Assembly (NCBI GenBank): GCA_902465325.1
Contig: CABQMV010000016.1
Span: 1-22,657, forward strand
From: an uncultured Oscillospiraceae bacterium
GTDB taxonomy: Bacteria; Bacillota; Clostridia; UBA1212; SIG427
Reading direction: 5' to 3'
Length of the DNA stretch: 22,657 nt
Below the pieces are notes generated by a model. That model was not told where the DNA came from. It searched no databases and saw nothing but the letters and a program-made list of their open reading frames with translations. Made by a program: the position numbers and the translations under genes. Positions 11,917 to 20,127 of the stretch are shown here, in pieces (the stretch's first letter is position 1; every line of letters starts with the position of its first letter).

Positions 11917-13656
11917 ATGAAAATGGTTAACATTACAATAGACGGTGTTGCTATGGAAGTTCCGGAGGGGACAACCATTCTTGAAGCTGCCAAGCAGGCC
12001 GGAATAAAGATTCCTACGCTTTGTTTTTTGAAGGGAATCAATGAAATTGGTGCGTGCAGGATGTGCGTTGTGGAAATTGCCGGGGCCCGGGCGTTGCAGG
12101 CGGCCTGTGTCTATCCGGTAGCCGAGGGGCTGAATATAAAAACCAACTCTGCGACTGTCAGAAAAGCCAGAAAGATAACCTTAGAGCTGATTCTTTCCAA
12201 CCATGAAAGGAAATGCCTGACCTGTTCCCGTTCTGAGAACTGCGAGCTTCAGAGTCTGGCCAAGGATCTGGGAATTGAAGATATTCGCTATCAGGGAGAA
12301 CAGACAGACCTGCCTATTGACGATCTGTCTCCTTCCGTTGTAAGAAATCCGAATAAGTGTATTTTGTGCCGCCGATGCGTCAGTGTATGTAAAAATGTAC
12401 AGACGGTAGGGGTTATTGATACCATGGGCAGAGGCTTTACCTCTGCCGTGGGCAGCGCTTTTGGCCTGTATCTGTCAGAGACTCCCTGCGTAAACTGCGG
12501 ACAGTGTATTGCAGTCTGTCCGGTAGGCGCGCTGACAGAGAAAAGTGACATTCCTAAAGTGTGGGATGCCATTTCCGATCCGGAAAAGCATGTCATCTTC
12601 CAGACTGCTCCGGCTGTCCGTTTTTCCATTGGAGAAGCCTTTGGAATGCCCATAGGCTCCCGGCCTACCGGCAAGATGGTTACGGCCATTAAACGTCTGG
12701 GGGCGGATAAAGTTTTTGATACGGATACCGGTGCGGATCTGACTATTATGGAAGAGGGAACGGAGCTGTTAAACCGCCTGAACAACGGAGGCAAGCTGCC
12801 GCTGATTACTTCCTGCAGTCCGGGTTGGATCAAGTTCTGTGAACATAATTATCCGGACTTTTTAGAGAATCTGTCCACCTGTAAATCTCCCCACGAGATG
12901 TTTGGCGCCGTACTGAAAACTTACTATGCAAAGGAGCAGGGCATAGATCCTAAAAATATATTTGTTGTGTCCGTAATGCCCTGTACTGCCAAAAAATTTG
13001 AGGCGGCGAGGCCGGAGATGTCCGCTGCCGGTTATCCGGACGTAGACGTAGTACTGACCACGAGAGAACTGGCCAGAATGATAAAAGAAGCAGGTGTGGA
13101 TTTTACCTCTCTGCCTGACAGTGATTTTGACGATCCCATGGGGAATGCTTCCGGCGCCGGCGTGATTTTCGGTGCTACCGGAGGTGTTATGGAGGCAGCC
13201 CTGCGCACAGTGGCGGAAATTGTGACGGGCAAGCCGCTGGAGAGTGTGGAGTTTGAGAATGTCAGAGGCGTAGAGGGAATTAAAGAGACCTCTGTTACCC
13301 TGAATGGAAAAGTGATTCGTCTGGCTGTGGCCAGCGGCCTTGGCAATGCCCGGGCGCTGCTAGATAAAATCAGAGCGGGAGAAGCAGAATACGATTTTAT
13401 TGAAATCATGGCCTGCCCTGGAGGATGTGTCAACGGCGGAGGACAGATTATACAGCCCTCTAATGTTAGGAGCTGGGTGGACCTGCGTGCGGAGAGAGCT
13501 GCAGCAGCCTATGAGGAGGACAGGGCACTGCCTCTGAGAAAGTCCCATGAGAATCCTTTCATTCAGAAGCTATATGCGGAATATTATCAGGAGCCAGGCA
13601 GCCATCAGGCTCACCATGATCTGCACACTCATTATACTGCCAGAGAGAATTATTGA
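11917..13656 (+). CDS. hydA: HydA: catalytic subunit of the trimeric [FeFe] hydrogenase
   Basis: Domains in 579 residues: NuoG-like [2Fe-2S] domain (Cys36, Cys47, Cys50, Cys64), His-Cys3 [4Fe-4S] site (His96, Cys100, Cys103, Cys109), two [4Fe-4S] motifs (Cys148/151/154/158 and Cys191/194/197/201), the H-cluster domain with TSCSPGWIKF (298-307), MPCTAKKFEA (354-363) and EIMACPGGCVNGGGQ (496-510), and a C-terminal small-subunit-like tail (KLYAEYYQEP). With HydB and HydC it should make hydrogen from NADH and reduced ferredoxin together. The serine after Cys300 in TSCSP, instead of the TSCCP of monomeric enzymes, is noted among the findings. ATG at 11917 is used because AAGGAAA lies upstream; ATG at 11923 is also possible. 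The gene is followed by a strong terminator. Confidence 0.95.
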   Translation: MKMVNITIDGVAMEVPEGTTILEAAKQAGIKIPTLCFLKGINEIGACRMCVVEIAGARALQAACVYPVAEGLNIKTNSATVRKARKITLELILSNHERKCLTCSRSENCELQSLAKDLGIEDIRYQGEQTDLPIDDLSPSVVRNPNKCILCRRCVSVCKNVQTVGVIDTMGRGFTSAVGSAFGLYLSETPCVNCGQCIAVCPVGALTEKSDIPKVWDAISDPEKHVIFQTAPAVRFSIGEAFGMPIGSRPTGKMVTAIKRLGADKVFDTDTGADLTIMEEGTELLNRLNNGGKLPLITSCSPGWIKFCEHNYPDFLENLSTCKSPHEMFGAVLKTYYAKEQGIDPKNIFVVSVMPCTAKKFEAARPEMSAAGYPDVDVVLTTRELARMIKEAGVDFTSLPDSDFDDPMGNASGAGVIFGATGGVMEAALRTVAEIVTGKPLESVEFENVRGVEGIKETSVTLNGKVIRLAVASGLGNARALLDKIRAGEAEYDFIEIMACPGGCVNGGGQIIQPSNVRSWVDLRAERAAAAYEEDRALPLRKSHENPFIQKLYAEYYQEPGSHQAHHDLHTHYTARENY

Positions 13657-13733
13657 TTTGTTTTCCCAAAAGTATCTCAACATAAAGCGGGATATCCTTC
13701 ACGGAGAAATTGAAAAGCCGAATAGGATAACAA

Positions 13734-13774
13734 AAATGACAGTATGGTCGAAAGGCTATGCTGTCATTTGTTTT
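13734..13774 (+). terminator. Terminator after hydA
   Basis: AAATGACAGTATGG (13734-13747) pairs with CTATGCTGTCATTT (13756-13769) as a 14-bp stem with two G-U pairs and an eight-base loop. It is followed by GTTTTG and preceded by CAAAA, so it could work in both directions. It ends the hydABC unit about 80 bases after the hydA stop. Confidence 0.8.
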
Positions 13775-13790
13775 GCAAACGGACACTGCT

Positions 13791-13991
13791 ATGCTGGAGT
13801 ATGTCTATGTAGAGGGTCAACGGGCAGTATCAGTTAGGTTTTTATGGGAATGGACTGCAGCATATAACACCGAATATGTCTTTTCTCTTGGCGGCTCGGA
13901 AGAAGAATGATATTCTATCGTGAAAAACGGCGGCACATTCGATTGTGTGGTTATACCGTGGTCAGAACTTCCAAGTGAAAATATTGAATAG
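13791..13991 (+). pseudogene. Gene remnant broken by an in-frame TGA
   Basis: From the ATG at 13791 the frame reads MLEYVYVEGQRAVSVRF and on to GGSEEE, then TGA at 13908-13910, and continues in the same frame with YSIVKNGGTFDCVVIPWSEL to a final TAG at 13989-13991. The text on both sides of the TGA looks like one continuous protein domain, so the stop appears to be a nonsense change in the C-terminal part of an old gene whose upstream part is missing. I do not recognise the family. The frame can be extended a little to 13758, but that overlaps the hydA terminator. A terminator hairpin follows nine bases later. Reading through TGA as selenocysteine was considered and rejected. Confidence 0.5.
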
Positions 13992-13999
13992 GCTTAAAG

Positions 14000-14023
14000 G
14001 CGTCGCAGCAATGCGGCGCTTTT
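14000..14023 (+). terminator. Terminator after the gene remnant
   Basis: GCGTCGC (14000-14006) and GCGGCGC (14013-14019) form a seven-pair stem with one T-G pair and loop AGCAAT, followed by TTTT. It fits as the original terminator of the remnant at 13791-13991. Confidence 0.6.
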
Positions 14024-14033
14024 CAAATATGGG

Positions 14034-14062
14034 TAGAAAAAGTCACAATTATATGCTATAAT
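14034..14062 (+). promoter_or_regulatory. Promoter for the accessory gene pair
   Basis: TAGAAA (14034-14039) and a perfect TATAAT (14057-14062) are 17 bases apart, with the extended -10 TG just upstream. It would drive the remnant at 14095, the interrupted secreted protein and the small membrane protein. Confidence 0.6.
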
Positions 14063-14094
14063 ATTCTTATAGAGAATTCCCAGTGTGGTTATAG

Positions 14095-14181
14095 GCGAAT
14101 CCGTTTACCCAAGAACTGAACGCGGACGTGGTTGTTATAACCACGGAAGGAAAGATCCTCGACGTTGTATACGGCGAATAG
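14095..14181 (+). pseudogene. C-terminal remnant of a coding gene
   Basis: A 28-codon frame reads ANPFTQELNADVVVITTEG, then KILDVVYGE and a TAG stop immediately before the GGGAGG ribosome binding site of the next gene. The spacing to the next start is that of a coupled upstream gene, but a TAG stops the frame directly before the first alanine codon and there is no start codon. It is best read as the tail of a deleted upstream partner. The family is not recognised. Confidence 0.4.
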
Positions 14182-14193
14182 GGAGGTACCGCA

Positions 14194-15504
14194 ATGAAAA
14201 AGAAGCTATGGATACCCATTGTAATGGTTGTGTTTCTGGCGATTCTTGTGATTCCAATACCGACAGGACCTTATAGGGATGGAGGTACAAGGGAATATAC
14301 GGCTCTGACCTATAAGATCGTTGACTGGAACCGCTTAACCGGCGACAGCACCTACGATAAAACCAAGGTGTATTTCTTCCCGTATAATTTCAAATCTATA
14401 GACAGCCTGTGGTATTATGAAGAGGATGAAGTTGAACACTCTTTTGTTGCAACCGTCCTTGAAATCAACGGCGACTCTGTTTTGGTATAGCCCGTTGAGG
14501 ACGAAGATGAACTGCGCAGCAGTGACGAAATTCGCTTTAATATAGCTGAGCTCGCTGACATGGATGCCGAAATCGGCAGCGTAGTGCAGGTAACCTATAC
14601 CGGTGCTATTATGGAATCCTATCCGGCACAGATCAACGCAACAGGCTGGAAAATTTCGGACGATCTGCGGCATATGGAATATGCCGGGCAATGGCTTGAT
14701 AAGACCGAGGCAACGAAGTACGACAACAACATCTTTGTCCATATCAGAATTACAAAGATATATTCCGACTGCTTCTTTGCCAGAACGGTCATTCCGATGC
14801 CCTATGAAATCAAATTGAACGGCACTCTTTCAGATGAATGGTGCGTCGGGGATCAGATTGCCTGCGATTATGAGAACGTCTATTATGATGAAAAGAACGA
14901 CCGCGTGGAAGTAGATATGCTTTCCGTTGAAGCAAGCGCTTGGGAGCCGGATCCCAACGCCGTATATAAGCCGGTCATCTATCTCTATCCCGAGGAGAAA
15001 ATGGAGGTTTCGGTTAATCTAATTCTAAACGGTAAACTGACCTGCACCTATCCTGCATATAACGATGGCTGGACGGTAACGGCTTCTCTTAATGGAATGC
15101 TGACCGATGCAAAGGGCCAGACATACAACTATCTTTATTGGGAAGGCGAAACCTATGCACAGTATGACCTCTCCAAAGGCTTTTGTGTGAAAGGAGAGGA
15201 TACGGCGGCATTCCTTGAAGCTGCTCTTGATAAACTGGGACTTACTCGTAGAGAGGCCAATGAGTTTATCGTGTATTGGCTGCCTCTAATGGAACAGAAT
15301 CCGTATAACATCATTTCCTTCCAGACCGATATCTACACCGATGCGGTACAGCTCAAAATAAATCCTGATCCAGATACGTTGATCCATGTCTTTATGGCTT
15401 GGCAGGCAGCGGACGGCTTTGTAGAACTTCCCGAACAGGAATTGACCGCACCCGAGCGCACCGGCTTTACCGTTGTGGAATGGGGCGGCACCGAGTTAAA
15501 ATAA
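14194..15504 (+). pseudogene. Secreted or anchored DUF3221-like protein interrupted by an in-frame TAG
   Basis: One frame runs through 437 codons except for TAG at 14488-14490. The first 98 codons give a signal peptide or membrane anchor (KKKLWIPIVMVVFLAILVIP) and a small domain ending VATVLEINGDSVLV. After the TAG the frame continues at once with PVEDEDELRSSDEI and IGSVVQVTYTGAIMESYPAQ, the pattern of DUF3221-like (YobA) extracytoplasmic domains, then a long C-terminal domain with VYKPVIYLYPEEKMEV that is common in gut Clostridia but of unknown role. A single base change from GAG or AAG would explain the TAG. GGGAGG at 14182-14187 precedes the ATG. Two separate shorter proteins, or partial readthrough, are possible, but a restart after the TAG has no good ribosome binding site. 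Confidence 0.65.
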
Positions 15505-15516
15505 GGTGGCGGCGAT

Positions 15517-15912
15517 ATGAAGATTAAGAAACTTCTTTTATCTATATTCACTCTTGTGGCATTGATTTTGGAACTTCTCCCTAACGGTGTGGTTCTGAAC
15601 TTCGCCAATCCAGAAGGTGAGCCGTGGCGCAGGACATATTCCTATTTCAGTTTAACTCCATACGGCTACGCAAACTTCGGCCCGTTCATTACCGCAATTC
15701 TGACTTGTGTTCTACTGATTCTGGCTGTCATTGGAATATTCAAATACAGCAAGGGACTTAAAATTGCCATGATGAATGTGTCCGGCTTTGCAACTGCAGT
15801 GTCTCTAATGCCGCTGATGTTCGGTACAGATTACATCACCGTAATTAGTTTTATTATTACTGTACTCCTGGCAGGAACCTTTGGTATCTGTTTTATTAGT
15901 GATAAACAATAA
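15517..15912 (+). CDS. Small four-helix membrane protein of unknown function
   Basis: The 131-residue protein has four hydrophobic segments: residues about 5-28 (LLLSIFTLVALILELL), 52-74 (FGPFITAILTCVLLILAVIG), 83-104 and 108-127 (VISFIITVLLAGTFGICF). The loop between the first two is longer and would lie outside (EGEPWRRTYSYFSLTPYG). It starts 12 bases after the DUF3221-like gene with AAGGTGG as ribosome binding site, so the two were probably co-expressed and may act together at the membrane. I do not recognise the family. The gene is intact although its neighbours upstream are decayed. Confidence 0.65.
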   Translation: MKIKKLLLSIFTLVALILELLPNGVVLNFANPEGEPWRRTYSYFSLTPYGYANFGPFITAILTCVLLILAVIGIFKYSKGLKIAMMNVSGFATAVSLMPLMFGTDYITVISFIITVLLAGTFGICFISDKQ

Positions 15913-16340
15913 TATGAATCATAAAGGCGTCACTTCGGCATAGTGACAGCAAGGACGGCTCCTGCTTTCCCTCACGAAGAGTGATCGCAAAGGAATAAAG
16001 ATCAGATAACAAACCCAGAGGATCACCCTTTTTTCTGCCGTAACTATAGCTGTAGATTGCCCTGTGCGTCGCCTACAGACCGCATGTATGCCAATAAACG
16101 CAGAGCAACGAGGAACAACACCTGGCCCAAAGAAAAGCCGCCCGAATCAGGCGATTTGCGGGCAAGGTGCGGAATACAACTATGGGATGGATGGGGCAGC
16201 TTTTCAGGGTTTTTGACGGGTCGAAAATCAAGCCGGAGAACAACGCATTCCGATAGTGTTCATACGCGGGATAGAAGTGTACACAAAGTTTAAGAAGTAT
16301 TCCCAAACCGCAGGTTATATACCCTCAATTCACCGTAAAA
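15913..16340. other. Stretch without a convincing gene (degenerate accessory DNA)
   Basis: About 430 bases hold only short frames on both strands. GTCACT and AGTGAC (about 15938-15956) form a small hairpin without a U run. A plus-strand frame near 15990-16290 contains FFCRNYSC and DRMYANKRRA, which may be decayed coding sequence, but I cannot assign it. No promoter stands out. Confidence 0.4.
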
Positions 16341-16343
16341 GAA

Positions 16344-16374
16344 CCTCGCAGTAAAACTGAGGCACTTTTTCTTT
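16344..16374 (+). terminator. Probable terminator before the cardiolipin synthase promoter
   Basis: CCTC and GAGG with AGT and ACT inside (16344-16362) form a short bulged stem, followed by CAC, TTTTT and CTTT. The stem is short, so strength is uncertain. It marks the end of the accessory region. Confidence 0.45.
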
Positions 16375-16405
16375 GCTAAAAAATTTTTTAGGACAGCGGT
16401 CTGTA

Positions 16406-16435
16406 TTCTCAACCGGTACCAATATGTGCTATACT
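16406..16435 (+). promoter_or_regulatory. Promoter of the cardiolipin synthase operon
   Basis: TATACT (16430-16435) with an extended -10 TG (16427-16428) is preceded at 18 bases by a weak TTCTCA (16406-16411). The leader to the start codon would be about 60 bases. Confidence 0.5.
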
Positions 16436-16503
16436 ATATCAGGAATACAGTATAAGGCTTGGATTTACACTCTGCTGCAGCGGAAGGGTTCGCAAAGTAC
16501 GTG

Positions 16504-18060
16504 ATGAATACGAAAAATAGGAAAAAAGCAGTCTATATTATATATGGCAGAACCGTTTTTGTTGTGCTGGCAATGCTGATGCAGGCGATCGTCCTTCTGC
16601 TTTGCTTTACCTGGCTGGCCAGCTATCAGGTATATCTGACGGCGGGACTTACTGTACTTTCTGCTGCTTTAATTGTTTATATTTTAAACAGTAAAAGCAA
16701 TCCGGCTTTTAAATTGGCCTGGATCATTCCCATTTTAATTTTTCCGGTATTCGGAGGCCTGATTTATATCTTTTTGGAACTGCAGCCCGGTCCTCGGCAT
16801 GTAAGAAAAAAGCTGAAGCAGATCCAGGAGGAGACCTGTTATCTGACGCCAAAAAACCAAGAAGCGGCGAAAAGACTGGCAAATATAGATAGACAGGCAG
16901 GAAACCTGTCAGAATATCTTTTCCGGTATGGAGGGTATCCTGTATATGAGGATACAGAGCTGGTGTATTTTCCGCAGGGAGAGGACAAATTTGCCTTTCT
17001 GCTGCGGGAACTGGAGAAGGCCCGGGAGTTTATTTTCCTGGAGTATTTTATACTGGAAGAAGGAGAAATGTGGGACGCTGTCCTGGAGGTTCTGAAGAGA
17101 AAAGCGGCAGAGGGAGTAGAAGTAAGGCTGATGTATGACGGTATGTGCTGCCTAGCTCTGCTTCCGTACTCTTATCCGTCGTACATTCGGCGGTTTGGCA
17201 TTGCCTGTAAAATGTTTCAGCCTATTGCGCCGGTTCTGGATACTATGCAGAACAACAGAGATCACAGAAAGATTCTGGTAATAGACGGCAAGGTGGCCTT
17301 TACAGGGGGGATTAACTTTGCAGATGAGTATATTAACAGAAAAATTCGCTTTGGGCACTGGAAGGACACCGCCATTATGCTGAAAGGGGAGGCAGTAAAG
17401 AGTTTCACTCTGATGTTTCTGCAGATGTGGAATATAACAGAAAAGACACCGGAGAAGTATGAACGCTATATAAAAGCTCCGGAAAGCTTTGGCGCTCATA
17501 GGGAGCATTGTCCTGGCTTTGTGATTCCCTATGGGGACAGTCCCCTGGACGACGAAAATGTAGGGGAGCATCTGTACATGGATATTCTGAATACAGCCAG
17601 AAACTATGTACACATCATGACTCCTTATTTAATTATAGACAATGAAATGATAACGGCTCTGCTGTATGCTGCCAAGAGGGGCGTAGAGGTACAGATCCTG
17701 CTGCCTCATATACCGGATAAAAAGCTGGCATTTATGCTTGCCCACAGCTATTATCCCAGACTGCTGGAGGGAGGCGTAAAAATCTATGAGTATACGCCCG
17801 GCTTTATCCATGCCAAGGTATTTACTTCTGACGGAAAGGAGGCTGTGGTAGGGACTGTAAATCTGGATTACCGCAGTTTCTATCTGCACTTTGAGTGCGG
17901 CGCCTACCTGTATGGCTGCCGTGAAATTCAGCGGATTGAACAGGACTTTCAGGAGACATTGGCAAAGTGCAGGCCAATGATAATGGAGGACTATAAAAAA
18001 TTAAGCCCGGTACACCGGCTTTTGGGACATATATTGAAAATATTTGCTCCATTGATGTAG
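16504..18060 (+). CDS. cls: Cardiolipin synthase (phospholipase D family)
   Basis: The protein is 518 residues from the ATG at 16504; a GTG directly before it (16501) and a TTG at 16459 are also open, and GGAAGGG at 16482-16488 is somewhat distant. Two to three N-terminal membrane segments (TVFVVLAMLMQAIVLLLCF, YLTAGLTVLSAALIVYIL, AWIIPILIFPVFGGLIYIF) are followed by two phospholipase D domains. The HKD motifs are HRKILVIDGKVAFTGGINFA near residue 254 and HAKVFTSDGKEAVVGTVNLD near residue 435. The enzyme joins two phosphatidylglycerol molecules into cardiolipin at the membrane. It has the standard length of bacterial Cls. The alanine racemase-like gene follows 19 bases later. Confidence 0.92.
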   Translation: MNTKNRKKAVYIIYGRTVFVVLAMLMQAIVLLLCFTWLASYQVYLTAGLTVLSAALIVYILNSKSNPAFKLAWIIPILIFPVFGGLIYIFLELQPGPRHVRKKLKQIQEETCYLTPKNQEAAKRLANIDRQAGNLSEYLFRYGGYPVYEDTELVYFPQGEDKFAFLLRELEKAREFIFLEYFILEEGEMWDAVLEVLKRKAAEGVEVRLMYDGMCCLALLPYSYPSYIRRFGIACKMFQPIAPVLDTMQNNRDHRKILVIDGKVAFTGGINFADEYINRKIRFGHWKDTAIMLKGEAVKSFTLMFLQMWNITEKTPEKYERYIKAPESFGAHREHCPGFVIPYGDSPLDDENVGEHLYMDILNTARNYVHIMTPYLIIDNEMITALLYAAKRGVEVQILLPHIPDKKLAFMLAHSYYPRLLEGGVKIYEYTPGFIHAKVFTSDGKEAVVGTVNLDYRSFYLHFECGAYLYGCREIQRIEQDFQETLAKCRPMIMEDYKKLSPVHRLLGHILKIFAPLM

Positions 18061-18079
18061 AGAAAGGAAAGTATTCTAT

Positions 18080-19159
18080 ATGAAAAATACTTATATTGCC
18101 ATATCGCAGCAGGATCTGGAATACAATGTGGACAGGCTGAAAGCCTGCGTGGATACTGGAATCATTGCGGTGGTAAAATGCAATGGCTATGGAATGGGCC
18201 TGGAGCTTGCCGTAAAGGTCTGGTACGACAGCGGTGTTCGCTTTTTCGCTGTATCAGAGCCACGGGAGGCCCTGCGTATCAGAGCCCTGGGCTATGATGA
18301 CGTAGATATTCTGCTGCTGGCCCCTACCTGGGATAGAGATACTGCAGAGGCGCTTTGTGCGGCGAATGTCATTATGACAGTGACAAGTCCTGAATGTGCC
18401 CAGTGGCTGGCGGCAGTAGGAAAGGCAAGGGTTCATGTGAAGGTGAATGTGGGTATGGGCCGGTTTGGAATCCGCTGGACAAAAACGCAGGATATTGCAG
18501 ACATTTATCAGATAGAGGGGTTATGTTATGAAGGAATTTTTGCCCATTTTCCCCAATCTTTTGCTTCAGACAGTACGGTTACCCAAAAACAGCTTGCTTC
18601 CTTTCTGGCCCTGGCAGAGGAGCTGGAGAGCAGGGGAATTGATGTGGGGATCACTCATATTGCCAATTCCTGTGCTGCGCTGAAGTTTCCTGAGACCCGG
18701 CTGGATGCAGTCCGTATTGGCTCTGCCCTTACAGGAAGACTGCCCGGGACAGTACCTTGTGAGCTGAAACGGATCGGCGTATTGCGGGCGCAGGTGGCGG
18801 ACCTCTCTGAATTGGAGAAAGGGGATACCTCCGGCTATTCCATGGTCTGCAGAGTGAAGGAGCGGACCCATACAGCAGTCGTTACAGCCGGATATATGGA
18901 CGGTTGGGGGGTAGAGCGCCATATTCCCGCCCTGAGCCGGCTGGATGTATTGAGAAATATGTACCATGCTTTCCGAGAGGGCAGAAGCCGTCAGAGGGTA
19001 ACCTGGCAAGGCCGCTGCTTTCCGGTGTTGGGGAGGATCGGTACCCAGTACACTGTAGTGGATAAGGGAAATTCGGACTGCAAGCCGGGGGACTGGGTAG
19101 AGATTGAGATAAATATGATGCTGACGGACAGCAGCATCCCCCGTATTTTAGAGGAGTAA
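18080..19159 (+). CDS. Alanine racemase-like PLP enzyme (fold type III)
   Basis: The 359-residue protein follows the alanine racemase plan: an N-terminal PLP barrel with GIIAVVKCNGYGMG (PLP lysine Lys33) and a C-terminal beta domain with SGYSMVCR, where Tyr253 aligns with the catalytic tyrosine, then VTAGYMDGWG. Other family marks are VKVNVGMGRFGIR and ITHIANSCAAL. The usual signatures are AVVKANAYGHG and GYGRTF, so this is a diverged member. It might make D-alanine for the wall, or racemise a different amino acid. A canonical alr elsewhere in the genome would support a special role. The gene lies between cls and an ABC exporter, with an AGAAAGGA ribosome binding site, which points to an envelope function. 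Confidence 0.8.
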   Translation: MKNTYIAISQQDLEYNVDRLKACVDTGIIAVVKCNGYGMGLELAVKVWYDSGVRFFAVSEPREALRIRALGYDDVDILLLAPTWDRDTAEALCAANVIMTVTSPECAQWLAAVGKARVHVKVNVGMGRFGIRWTKTQDIADIYQIEGLCYEGIFAHFPQSFASDSTVTQKQLASFLALAEELESRGIDVGITHIANSCAALKFPETRLDAVRIGSALTGRLPGTVPCELKRIGVLRAQVADLSELEKGDTSGYSMVCRVKERTHTAVVTAGYMDGWGVERHIPALSRLDVLRNMYHAFREGRSRQRVTWQGRCFPVLGRIGTQYTVVDKGNSDCKPGDWVEIEINMMLTDSSIPRILEE

Positions 19160-19188
19160 AGGATATAACGGACAGGAGGTAAAATGTA

Positions 19189-20127
19189 GTGAGCAATATC
19201 GTTGAGGTCCGGGATTTGACCAAAATGTATAAGAACGTAAAGGCAGTGGACCATTTATCTTTTGATGTGAAAGAAGGTGAAATTCTGGGTTTGCTGGGCC
19301 CAAATGGAAGCGGAAAGTCTACTACCATTAACTGCATCTTGTCTCTGCTGCGTATCAACAGCGGCAGTATTCGGATTTTTGGCAGTGAGATGAGTCCCCA
19401 TGCCTATGAGCTGAAAAGTAAAATTGGCGTTGTATTTCAGGAGGTAGCTGTTTTTGAAGAGCTGACGGTCTATGAAAATATTGACTATTTCTGTGGCCTT
19501 TATATTAAAGACAAAAAAGTCAGAAGGGAATTTATTCAAGAGGCTGTTTTTCTGGTGGGCCTGGAGGAATATCAGAAGTTCCGTCCCAAACAGCTGTCAG
19601 GAGGTCTGCTCCGCAGGCTGAATATTGCCTGTGGTATTGCCCACAAGCCGAAGCTGATTATATTGGACGAACCCACTGTTGCTGTAGATCCTCAGAGCAG
19701 GAACCACATTCTAGATGGCATCAGGACTCTGCGGGACCGAGGCGCTACTGTAGTATATACCACCCATTATATGGAAGAGGTTGAAAGCATCTGCGACCGG
19801 GTCATTATTCTGGATAAGGGAAAGGTGTTGGCAGGGGGAAGCTGCGATGAGCTGAAGGGACTGGCCCGTATTGAAGAAAAGGTTACCGTTGAGATCAAAA
19901 ATTTGGAGACACAGGATATAGAAAAAATTAAGCAGTCTGAAAATGTTGACGCAATTGCGTACGATGGCAGTGTGTGCGTGATTACTTACCGAAAGGGAAA
20001 AAATAACCTGGTTGCTCTGATTGAGCTTTTAAAGAAGGAGAACCTGCATTACAGTAAAATTTATTCAGAGCGGCCCACGCTGAACGATGTGTTTTTGGAG
20101 CTGACAGGGAAGGAGCTGCGGGACTGA
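19189..20127 (+). CDS. ABC transporter ATP-binding protein (ABC-2 exporter type)
   Basis: The 312-residue ATPase starts with GTG at 19189, nine bases after AGGAGG; an ATG at 19184 is followed at once by TAG. It has Walker A GPNGSGKST (residues 38-46 region), a Q loop VVFQEVAVFEEL, the signature QLSGGLLRRLNIACGI, Walker B LIILDEPTVAVDP and the switch TTHYMEEV. The signature reads LSGGL in place of the common LSGGQ. The last 90 residues match the C-terminal domain of ABC-2 (drug or antibiotic exporter) ATPases, ending RPTLNDVFLELTGKELRD. It would power the two permeases encoded directly downstream. The substrate is unknown. Confidence 0.9.
   Translation: MSNIVEVRDLTKMYKNVKAVDHLSFDVKEGEILGLLGPNGSGKSTTINCILSLLRINSGSIRIFGSEMSPHAYELKSKIGVVFQEVAVFEELTVYENIDYFCGLYIKDKKVRREFIQEAVFLVGLEEYQKFRPKQLSGGLLRRLNIACGIAHKPKLIILDEPTVAVDPQSRNHILDGIRTLRDRGATVVYTTHYMEEVESICDRVIILDKGKVLAGGSCDELKGLARIEEKVTVEIKNLETQDIEKIKQSENVDAIAYDGSVCVITYRKGKNNLVALIELLKKENLHYSKIYSERPTLNDVFLELTGKELRD

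Noticed and set aside
13908..13910. TGA as a selenocysteine codon
   Set aside because: No SECIS-like hairpin was seen just after it, the frame lacks a proper start, and other decay marks are close by.
14488..14490. TAG as a pyrrolysine codon or programmed readthrough
   Set aside because: TAG ends other genes here normally (for example the PHP gene), and the neighbouring DNA is decaying; a simple nonsense change explains it.
16057..16306. Short frames on both strands (78 and 77 codons) in the region before cls
   Set aside because: They overlap each other on opposite strands, lack ribosome binding sites and show no recognised domain.
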